From Bacteroidia bacterium (GTDB lineage: Bacteria; Bacteroidota; Bacteroidia; Flavobacteriales; Flavobacteriaceae), in NCBI GenBank assembly GCA_018679315.1, contig JAHHLF010000070.1:1-7808 (forward strand): 7,808 nt of DNA. Reading direction: 5' to 3'. A model generated the notes under the pieces. It had not been told where the DNA came from, did not search any database, and was given only the letters and a program-made list of their open reading frames with translations. Position numbers and translations under genes: made by a program. The stretch's first letter is position 1, and every line of letters begins with the position of its first letter. Shown here piece after piece: positions 1 to 5,639 of the stretch.

Positions 1-60
1 AATTTGAGCAAGCCGGAGATCGAGGAACTAGAATCAAATATCGAAGATGAACAGGAATAA
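1..60 (+). CDS. mreC: MreC, C-terminal end only (rod shape-determining protein)
   Basis: An open frame runs from the first base of the window to a TAA at 58-60. It encodes 19 residues rich in Glu and Asp and ends in EDEQE. The rest of the gene lies outside the window. The call rests on position: the frame runs directly into mreD and overlaps its start by 14 bases, as expected for mreC in an mreBCD cluster. An acidic, low-complexity C-terminal tail after the beta-domain fits MreC. MreC is a bitopic inner-membrane protein whose periplasmic part binds and activates PBP2. No MreC domain is visible here, so the identity is inferred from context. Confidence 0.72.
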   Translation, partial: NLSKPEIEELESNIEDEQE

Positions 61-553
61 CATCTATATTGGAATCCGTTTTATCTTATTGATCCTAGCC
101 CAGGTCCTGATCTTTAACGACCTCAACTTTTATGGATTTATTAATCCCATGGTCTATATTATGTTCCTTTTCTGGTATCCTATCAAAGAGAATCGGGTAG
201 TTTTCCTGCTGCTTAGCTTTCTCCTTGGGTTAGTTATTGATATATTTTCTGATACTGCAGCAATACATGCTGCAGCAACCGTATCTATTGCCTATTTAAG
301 AGCGCCCATGATGCGATTTGTATTTGGAATTAATTATGAGTTTCAAAGCTTCCGTCTGGAGCAAACATCTATGGTACAACAATTGACTTTTTTAACGTTA
401 TTGATATTAACGCATCACACAATATTCTTTACATTAGAGATATTCAGCTTTTCGCATAGTGGGCTGATCATGAAGAAAGTGATGCTTACCAGCCTGGGGA
501 CATTAGTACTGTGCTTTTTGCTCCGGGCCTTGTTTAGCAGAGAAAAACAATGA
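47..553 (+). CDS. mreD: Rod shape-determining protein MreD
   Basis: This is a 168-residue, very hydrophobic protein, the usual size for MreD. About five or six membrane segments can be read, near residues 8-23, 33-45, 51-68, 72-88, 110-130 and 142-163. Between residues 61 and 90 lies the G-x3-D-x(n)-A-x(n)-R pattern typical of MreD (G61, D65, R85, R90). MreD is an integral membrane partner of MreC in the elongasome and helps control PBP2/RodA activity. The start overlaps the mreC tail by 14 bases, and the TGA stop shares an ATGA with the next gene, so translation is probably coupled on both sides. There is no room for a separate promoter. MreD diverges strongly in sequence, so the name relies on topology, size and gene order together. 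Confidence 0.9.
   Translation: MNRNNIYIGIRFILLILAQVLIFNDLNFYGFINPMVYIMFLFWYPIKENRVVFLLLSFLLGLVIDIFSDTAAIHAAATVSIAYLRAPMMRFVFGINYEFQSFRLEQTSMVQQLTFLTLLILTHHTIFFTLEIFSFSHSGLIMKKVMLTSLGTLVLCFLLRALFSREKQ
255..275. repeat. Perfect inverted repeat inside mreD
   Basis: Arms CTGCAGCA (255-262) and TGCTGCAG (268-275) are exact reverse complements separated by the 5-base loop ATACA. The mRNA could form an 8-bp hairpin here. It lies wholly inside the mreD reading frame, in the Thr-Ala-Ala-Ile-His-Ala-Ala-Ala stretch around residues 70-77, and has no T-tract after it, so it does not look like an intrinsic terminator. Repeated Ala codons (GCA) on both arms may explain it without any function. Confidence 0.5.
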
Positions 554-2418
554 AGAAATTTTTGTTATCATCTATCATTATTGTGATCGGTATTACCTTT
601 ATCGGTCGCCTCTCCTATTTGCAGATATTCAGATTTTCTCCTACACAAATAGCGGAAGATACAGCCATTAAAGCCATATATGACTATCCGGAACGTGGCT
701 ATATCTATGACAGGGATGGTAATTTACTTGTAGCTAATCAACCCGCATATGACGTAATGGTCATCCCCAGGGAGGTAAAACCTCTCGATACCTTAGAGTT
801 TTGTGACCTGCTTCGTATCGATAAGAAAACCTTTATTTCCAAATTAGAGAAAGCCAATACGTTTTCACCCAGACTCCCTTCTGTTCTAGTACAGCAACTT
901 TCTAAGGAAGATTATGCAGGCCTGCAGGAAAAAATGCGGAAATATGAAGGCTTTTATATTCAAAAAAGATTGCTCAGATATTACGATACTAAAAGTGGCG
1001 CGAATGTGCTGGGTTATATCAGTGAAGTAAATGATTGGGAGATCAAAGAGAATCCTTATTATATCCAGGGAGAGCTTACAGGAAGGACCGGTATTGAGAA
1101 GCAATATGAAGAAGTGCTTCGCGGGCGAAAAGGTGTAAAGTATATTCAGAAAGACCGCTTCAATCGCGATCTGGGACCGTATAGGGATGGTACATTAGAT
1201 ACACTTCCTATTCCCGGACAAGAGATCCATGTAACCCTAAGTAAGCAATTACAGGAATACGGGGAGAGACTCATGAACGGGAAACGTGGAGGCGTAGTTG
1301 CCATTGAACCTTCAAGTGGCGAGATCCTTGCACTCATATCAGGGCCTAACTACGACCCTGCGCTGTTAGTTGGTCGTGAACGCTCCAAAAATTATAACAA
1401 ACTTCACTACGATACCATTGCGAAACCCACCTGGGATAGATCACTCCTGGCTGAACCTTCTCCAGGTTCGCCTTTTAAAACACTGAATGCCCTGGTCGCG
1501 CTTCAGGAAGGCGTTATTACACCTAAAACTAAATTCCGTTGTTATAACGGATTCTATGTGGGCAATAAAAAAAGAGGATGCCATTGCGGGGGTGGCGTAA
1601 GAGACATGAATGTTGGTATTTACAGATCTTGTAACGCCTATTTTGCCGGTACCTTCAGAAAGATCTATGACAAATTCACTACTACTGATGAAGGCATGGA
1701 AGTTTGGGAAAAGCACGTAGAAAGTTTTGGACTTGGAAATTATCTGGGATATGACCTACCGAATGGTCGCCCTGGTCGCATCCCCGGCGTATCGTATTAT
1801 GACAACGTATATGGCGATAACCGCTGGGCCTCTTCTTTTATCATCTCCAATGCAATAGGTCAGGGCGAAGTTGCAGCCACTCCTATTCAACTGGCCAATA
1901 TGACAGCAGCTATTGCAAACAGAGGTTACTTTTATACGCCACATATCATTAAAAAGATCGGGGGCAATGAGATCAGCATCGATAAATTCACCACGCCTAA
2001 ACACACTACTATAGACAGAGAGCATTTTGATCCAGTAGTAAAAGGAATGGCTGAAGTATATAAGCGGGGTACTGCCAGGTGGCTGAAAATTCCGGATATA
2101 GCCATAGCCGGTAAAACAGGAACCGTTGAAAATTTCACTATCATTGATGGAGAGCGAAAGCAGCTCACTGATCATTCCATTTTTGTTGCTTTTGCCCCCG
2201 TTGAAAATCCGAAGATCGCCCTTGCCGTGTATATTGAACATGGATATTACGGCGCCCGATATGCCGGACATATTGCTTCATTAATGATAGAAAAATATTT
2301 AAAAGGGGAGATCAGCAGGACTGATCTGGAAAAGCGGATGCTTGATAAAACCCTTGAGCATGAATATGCCAAACCCCATAGCGGCGAAGATTTCAAGATA
2401 AACGAATATGTCTGGTAG
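550..2418 (+). CDS. mrdA: Penicillin-binding protein 2, elongation-specific transpeptidase
   Basis: This 622-residue class B PBP cross-links new peptidoglycan during cell elongation and pairs with the RodA polymerase encoded next. One N-terminal membrane anchor (about residues 4-24) is followed by the PBP dimerisation/pedestal region (about 40-210), which starts with the RGxIYDRDGxxLA-like signature at 49-62. The transpeptidase domain follows (about 245-585). All three active-site motifs are present: S307-P-F-K310, with S307 the acylated serine, S360-C-N362, and K522-T-G-T525. Length and domain order are normal for PBP2. Two features are unusual. The segment before SxxK reads AEPSPGS rather than the commoner YPPGS, and C331, C344, H345 and C346 cluster between SxxK and SxN. 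The start forms an ATGA overlap with mreD, and the end overlaps rodA by 11 bases. The C-terminus is hydrophobic (EYVW). FtsI (PBP3) is unlikely given the mreD/rodA context. Confidence 0.96.
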   Translation: MKKFLLSSIIIVIGITFIGRLSYLQIFRFSPTQIAEDTAIKAIYDYPERGYIYDRDGNLLVANQPAYDVMVIPREVKPLDTLEFCDLLRIDKKTFISKLEKANTFSPRLPSVLVQQLSKEDYAGLQEKMRKYEGFYIQKRLLRYYDTKSGANVLGYISEVNDWEIKENPYYIQGELTGRTGIEKQYEEVLRGRKGVKYIQKDRFNRDLGPYRDGTLDTLPIPGQEIHVTLSKQLQEYGERLMNGKRGGVVAIEPSSGEILALISGPNYDPALLVGRERSKNYNKLHYDTIAKPTWDRSLLAEPSPGSPFKTLNALVALQEGVITPKTKFRCYNGFYVGNKKRGCHCGGGVRDMNVGIYRSCNAYFAGTFRKIYDKFTTTDEGMEVWEKHVESFGLGNYLGYDLPNGRPGRIPGVSYYDNVYGDNRWASSFIISNAIGQGEVAATPIQLANMTAAIANRGYFYTPHIIKKIGGNEISIDKFTTPKHTTIDREHFDPVVKGMAEVYKRGTARWLKIPDIAIAGKTGTVENFTIIDGERKQLTDHSIFVAFAPVENPKIALAVYIEHGYYGARYAGHIASLMIEKYLKGEISRTDLEKRMLDKTLEHEYAKPHSGEDFKINEYVW

Positions 2419-3682
2419 AACTTGGCTAGGACGCATTGATTGGCTCAGCATTATTCTTTTTCTTATCCTCACTGCCCTGGGTTGGGTAAGTATTTATTCC
2501 AGTACATTTTCTGAAGACCACACTTCTATTTTTGATTTTTCTCAGCTCTATGGAAAACAATTTTTCTTTATTGGGATCAGCATAGCTATCGCTATTGCTA
2601 TTATGCTTGTTGAGAGTAATTTCTACGAACGTTTTGGCAGTATATTTTACATAGGGACTGTGGTACTTTTACTGGGGCTTTTTGTTTTTGGAAAGACAAT
2701 TGCCGGGGCTACTTCATGGTATGACCTGGGATTCTTTAATCTTCAGCCCTCCGAGCTTGCCAAATTTGCCACGGCACTGGCACTGGCGAAATACTTGAGT
2801 GATATTCAGACTGATATTAAAAACAGGAAAGATCAGCTCTATTCTATTTTGATCATCCTCATTCCAGTATTATTGATCATTCCACAACCGGATCCGGGAA
2901 GCGCCATGGTATTCCTCGCACTTATTTTTGTACTATTTCGCGAAGGCTTACCCTTGTTCTACCTGGCACTTGCATTCGTCTTTGTAGTCATCTTTGCCAC
3001 AACTCTTATGTTCGGTACCATCTGGGTTTCAATTGGGCTGGTTCTTATCATGGCTATCTTTTTTATGGTTAAGAAAGCAACCTTACGAGTCCCCATCTTA
3101 CCCCTGGTGGGTTTTCTGATCGTTGCCATTGGATTCTCCTATTCTGTTAGCTTCATATATGATAATGTATTTGAACAACGACATCGTGACCGCTTTGCTC
3201 TTTGGTTGCGCTTAGAAAAAGATCCGGAAAAGCTGGAGGAGATCCGAAAGACTATCGGATATAATACATACCAATCAGAAAAAGCCATTGAATCCGGTGG
3301 TTTCTTTGGCAAGGGGTTTTTAGAAGGAACCCGAACTAAGGGCGACTTCGTGCCGGAGCAACACACTGATTATATTTTTACAACAATTGGGGAAGAATGG
3401 GGTTTTCTGGGCACTTCTCTTGTAGTTGTTTTATTTTCTTTATTACTCTTGAGATTGGTGAATCTGGCAGAGCGGCAAAAAACAGATTTTGCCCGAATGT
3501 ATGGCTATGGCGTCATTTCCATCTTGCTCATTCATTATTTTATAAACATCGGAATGGTAATAGGGTTGATGCCTACAGTTGGGATACCCTTGCCCTTCTT
3601 TAGCTATGGTGGATCTGGCTTACTAGGTTTTACAATCCTCCTCTTCATCTTCCTGAAAATAGATGCGAGTCGCTTGAATTGA
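2408..3682 (+). CDS. rodA: RodA, SEDS-family peptidoglycan glycosyltransferase
   Basis: This 424-residue polytopic protein of the FtsW/RodA/SpoVE (SEDS) family has about ten membrane segments. It polymerises lipid II into glycan strands in the elongasome, in complex with PBP2. SEDS landmarks seen are GATSWYDL with W104 (equivalent to the functionally important Trp105 of B. subtilis RodA), QPSELAK at 113-119, PQPDPGSAM at 159-167, the extracellular-loop Asp D272 in KDPEK (the probable catalytic Asp), ESGGFFGKGFLEGT at 295-308, PEQHTDYIF at 316-324 and GIPLPFFSYGGSGL at 392-405. About seven extra, mostly charged residues follow D272 compared with the usual DPxGxGY spacing. The start at 2408 overlaps the mrdA end by 11 bases. 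Its TGA stop directly abuts the stop of the convergent nuclease gene. FtsW is the alternative, but the operon position next to PBP2 and MreD argues for RodA. Confidence 0.96.
   Translation: MSGRTWLGRIDWLSIILFLILTALGWVSIYSSTFSEDHTSIFDFSQLYGKQFFFIGISIAIAIAIMLVESNFYERFGSIFYIGTVVLLLGLFVFGKTIAGATSWYDLGFFNLQPSELAKFATALALAKYLSDIQTDIKNRKDQLYSILIILIPVLLIIPQPDPGSAMVFLALIFVLFREGLPLFYLALAFVFVVIFATTLMFGTIWVSIGLVLIMAIFFMVKKATLRVPILPLVGFLIVAIGFSYSVSFIYDNVFEQRHRDRFALWLRLEKDPEKLEEIRKTIGYNTYQSEKAIESGGFFGKGFLEGTRTKGDFVPEQHTDYIFTTIGEEWGFLGTSLVVVLFSLLLLRLVNLAERQKTDFARMYGYGVISILLIHYFINIGMVIGLMPTVGIPLPFFSYGGSGLLGFTILLFIFLKIDASRLN
3221..3262 (+). other. Lengthened loop after the catalytic Asp of RodA
   Basis: These codons cover residues D272 to Y285. 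In most SEDS proteins the catalytic Asp is followed by a short P-x-G-x-G-Y turn; here 12 residues, rich in Lys, Glu and Arg, separate D272 from the Tyr. The conserved Q-S-x-x-A-I segment follows as usual, so this is an in-frame insertion in an otherwise intact family member. The comparison comes from memory of the family, not from an alignment. Confidence 0.55.
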
Positions 3683-4498
3683 TCAACGGAATTTCCAGTC
3701 CTTGCTGCTTACAGAACTTTCTAATCTGGCCTCCTGTTTGTCCGGAAGCTCCTTGAAAAAGTCGATTCCCGTAATGCGTTCTAGTTCATCAACAGATACA
3801 ACAAAATTTACAAGGGCCTGCTGCGATTCCTTATGCGGCATTAGAAAGGCAATGACTTCTAGGTCCTCTTCTTCTCCCCTGGCAATGATCTTAAAATAAG
3901 CATCTGGTACGGCAACGTCTTCTTCCCCTATCACTTCCAGGCCACGTTCTAATACGCCTCCTACCATCACCTGCAAATCTCCATATCGCTTGCACCAGGA
4001 ACGAACCTGCATCTCGAGTCGGTTCCACACCCCGGCATTAAAATCATTTCGCTGGGGACTGATATTACTCGTATAAAAGGTTTGGTTATAAGCGTACTCA
4101 GAGAAGCGCCTGTCACCGGCAGGGCAAAGATGGCCCCGGTCAAAACCTGAACCCCGGTAATTCCGCCAATCCGCTGATTTTGTCCGCACTTTAGGATCCT
4201 CAATAAAATAAGGACGACGGCGATCATCATAGGTCAGATGAGATTTCTTCAAATGATAGGCTACCCATTCAGCCTGTTCGAATTTTTCGTTGTACGAAAG
4301 CGTGAAATGATCATGGACAATTATAGCCCCCGTGGTAGAGGTAGGAAGTAAAAGCTCCCCCTGGTACTCAGTCATATCTGAAGGATCGGGAGAAGCATAT
4401 GCATCCGGAGTATAAAAATTCTCAAACACCCAGAAAGCCACTATAAAAAAGAGGATCAATCCGGTGTAGATCAATTTATTTTTATCTCGTTTTCGCAT
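3683..4498 (-). CDS. DNA/RNA non-specific endonuclease, membrane-anchored or secreted
   Basis: This 271-residue nuclease belongs to the Serratia nuclease/EndoG (beta-beta-alpha metal) family and cuts DNA and RNA without sequence preference. The DRGH motif is at 120-123, with H123 as general base and R121 beside it. The second block (144-162, SNISPQ to RLE) aligns residue by residue with Serratia nuclease: N145, Q149, the Mg2+-binding N154 and E162 match N110, Q114, N119 and E127 at a constant offset of 35. The active site therefore looks complete. A basic N-terminus (MRKRDKNK) and a hydrophobic segment (about 9-25) direct it across the inner membrane. An AYA/S site at 33-36 might allow signal-peptidase cleavage and release; otherwise it stays anchored with the catalytic domain in the periplasm. 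C125 and C169 could form a disulfide. It is read leftward, divergent from msrB and convergent with rodA. Roles in nucleic-acid scavenging or extracellular DNA removal are inferred. Confidence 0.93.
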   Translation of the reverse strand: MRKRDKNKLIYTGLILFFIVAFWVFENFYTPDAYASPDPSDMTEYQGELLLPTSTTGAIIVHDHFTLSYNEKFEQAEWVAYHLKKSHLTYDDRRRPYFIEDPKVRTKSADWRNYRGSGFDRGHLCPAGDRRFSEYAYNQTFYTSNISPQRNDFNAGVWNRLEMQVRSWCKRYGDLQVMVGGVLERGLEVIGEEDVAVPDAYFKIIARGEEEDLEVIAFLMPHKESQQALVNFVVSVDELERITGIDFFKELPDKQEARLESSVSSKDWKFR

Positions 4499-4545
4499 AG
4501 GCTATACTTGCTCTGCAAAGAAACTAAAATAAGTAGATACTATCG

Positions 4546-4574
4546 TAAGGTGTGTGCCTTAGAAGCGACTAAGG
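4546..4574. promoter_or_regulatory. Alternating TAAGG/CCTTA half-sites in the divergent intergenic region
   Basis: The 95-base gap between the nuclease start (4498) and the msrB start (4594) holds three copies of one pentamer in alternating orientation: TAAGG at 4546-4550, CCTTA at 4557-4561 and TAAGG at 4570-4574. The second and third extend to a perfect 6-bp dyad, CCTTAG/CTAAGG, around the loop AAGCGA. The first and second form a 5-bp dyad around TGTGTG. The middle arm can pair with either neighbour, so the two stems exclude each other. The element ends 19 bases before the msrB ATG. It could be an operator for either divergent gene or a structured 5' leader. No convincing Bacteroidota promoter (TTTG...TAnnTTTG) was found, so the function is open. 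Confidence 0.4.
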
Positions 4575-4593
4575 ATTCCTATATTTATACTCT

Positions 4594-5061
4594 ATGAAAG
4601 AAGCAAAAGAACTCAATTGGAAGGATGTCATCCACTATGCCACCAAGGGCAATCCGGCACCTGGACGCAGAGTGGAAAAAACAGCTGAAGAGTGGCAGGC
4701 ATTGCTAACCCCACAGCAATTCAGGATCACCCGAATGAAAGGTACGGAAGCTCCTCATTCCGGAGCCCTCTGCAGTATTCACGAGCCAGGCAAGTACGCC
4801 TGTGTTTGTTGTAAAACATTGCTCTTTGATTCTACCTTAAAATTTGAATCCGGAACAGGTTGGCCTAGCTTTACACAACCTATAGAATACAACGCGATCA
4901 AGTATCACAAGGATACCAGCTTTGGAATGATACGGGTTGAAGTCCTTTGCAATACCTGTGACGCTCACTTAGGTCATGTATTTCCTGATGGTCCTGCACC
5001 CAGTGGCCTCCGCTATTGTGTTAATTCCGAATCCCTGATACTAGAAACCGAAATTTCATGA
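4594..5061 (+). CDS. msrB: Peptide-methionine (R)-S-oxide reductase MsrB
   Basis: This 155-residue MsrB reduces the R-isomer of methionine sulfoxide in proteins, repairing oxidative damage with electrons usually supplied by thioredoxin. The family's structural zinc site is complete: C70-x2-C73 and C119-x2-C122. The SGTGWPSF signature lies at 86-93, the HLGHVFPDGP block at 125-134, and the catalytic Cys is C142 in RYCVNS. The usual recycling Cys, which would fall in SGCGW, is T88 here; C60 in ALCS is a candidate substitute. There is no signal peptide, so the enzyme is predicted to be cytoplasmic. ATG 4594 is the only possible start, because an in-frame TAA sits at 4570-4572. An AAGGA lies about 18 bases upstream, too far for a classical ribosome binding site. 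The TGA stop overlaps the msrA ATG, so the two genes form a coupled pair. Confidence 0.96.
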   Translation: MKEAKELNWKDVIHYATKGNPAPGRRVEKTAEEWQALLTPQQFRITRMKGTEAPHSGALCSIHEPGKYACVCCKTLLFDSTLKFESGTGWPSFTQPIEYNAIKYHKDTSFGMIRVEVLCNTCDAHLGHVFPDGPAPSGLRYCVNSESLILETEIS

Positions 5062-5594
5062 AATCATCATTGGAAAAAGCCACATTTGGAGGCGGATGCT
5101 TCTGGTGTACCGAAGCTATTTTTAAAGAATTGAAAGGTGTAGATAGGGTTGTTCCGGGTTATATTGGAGGAGATGCCCCGGGTAGGCCAACCTATAGGGA
5201 AGTATGTTCTGGCCTTACCGGACATGCGGAAGCTATTGAAGTACATTTTAAGCCTGCCGTTATAAGTTACAACGACATCCTAACTATCTTCATGACTACG
5301 CATGACCCTACTACATTGAACAGGCAAGGCGCAGATGTTGGTACGCAGTACAGATCGGCTATTTTTTATCATTCCCCTGAACAAAAGGAAATAGCAGAAA
5401 TTGTGATCAAAGAATTGGGGGCATTTTTTGACGATAAGATCGTGACAGAAATTACAGAGGCTTCAACTTTCTATGAAGCCGAAGACAATCACCATGACTA
5501 TTACAATAAAAATAAGCAACAGGGGTATTGTAATGCTGTGATCAGTCCGAAATTGACAAAATTCAGAAAAGTCTACGCGTCCTTTTTAAAATAA
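5058..5594 (+). CDS. msrA: Peptide-methionine (S)-S-oxide reductase MsrA
   Basis: This 178-residue MsrA reduces the S-isomer of methionine sulfoxide and so complements MsrB. The catalytic motif GGCFWC is at 12-17, with C14 as the nucleophile. Other family blocks are GYIGG (34-38), PTYREVCSGLTGHAE (44-58, where E58 is the conserved acid), HDPTTLNRQGADVGTQYRS (82-100) and HHDYY (145-149). Resolving Cys candidates are C17, next to the active site, and C158 in QGYC near the C-terminus; the long Gly-rich tail of E. coli MsrA is absent. There is no signal peptide, so a cytoplasmic location is expected. The start forms an ATGA overlap with the msrB stop, implying one transcript and coupled translation. 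The gene ends two bases before a strong hairpin shared with the convergent protease gene. Confidence 0.97.
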   Translation: MKSSLEKATFGGGCFWCTEAIFKELKGVDRVVPGYIGGDAPGRPTYREVCSGLTGHAEAIEVHFKPAVISYNDILTIFMTTHDPTTLNRQGADVGTQYRSAIFYHSPEQKEIAEIVIKELGAFFDDKIVTEITEASTFYEAEDNHHDYYNKNKQQGYCNAVISPKLTKFRKVYASFLK

Positions 5595-5596
5595 AA

Positions 5597-5617
5597 ATCC
5601 CCGGAGATACCGGGGAT
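5597..5617. terminator. Shared bidirectional intrinsic terminator
   Basis: A perfect 8-bp stem, ATCCCCGG (5597-5604) with CCGGGGAT (5610-5617), closes the loop AGATA. It lies in the 45-base gap between the convergent msrA and protease genes. Read on the minus strand, the stem is followed at once by TTTTATTTT, a good U-tract, so it should end the protease transcript; that tract overlaps the last codons of msrA. Read on the plus strand, the tail is CTTCTATAG, poor in T, with a T-run only about 18 bases further on, so termination of msrBA may be weaker. Confidence 0.88.
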
Positions 5618-5639
5618 CTTCTATAGTATTTAGGTCTTT

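Noticed and set aside
1301..1321. Imperfect dyad GCCATTGAA / TTCAAGTGGC in mrdA
   Set aside because: It needs a bulge, lies in conserved coding sequence and has no regulatory context.
1756..2271. 171-codon open frame antisense to mrdA
   Set aside because: It lies wholly opposite the PBP2 transpeptidase domain, whose motifs are intact. Its translation shows no family features and it has no convincing start context.
3397..3603. 68-codon frame within rodA on the same strand
   Set aside because: It overlaps the conserved SEDS C-terminal motifs in another frame. It is Cys- and Phe-rich, as expected of an out-of-frame reading of membrane segments.
3967..4230. 87-codon frame overlapping the nuclease on the same strand
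   Set aside because: It is an alternative frame across the DRGH and NISPQ catalytic block; the nuclease frame carries all family motifs, so this one is noise.
4499..4545. Possible Bacteroidota -7 promoter elements (TAGTTTCTTTG on the minus strand; TAAGTAGA on the plus strand)
   Set aside because: Each deviates from TAnnTTTG in spacing or bases, and no properly spaced -33 TTTG partner is visible, so neither can be called.
4571..4575. AAGGA as a ribosome binding site for msrB
   Set aside because: It is about 18 bases from the ATG, beyond usual SD spacing, and Bacteroidota rarely rely on SD sequences. It also forms part of the inverted repeat.
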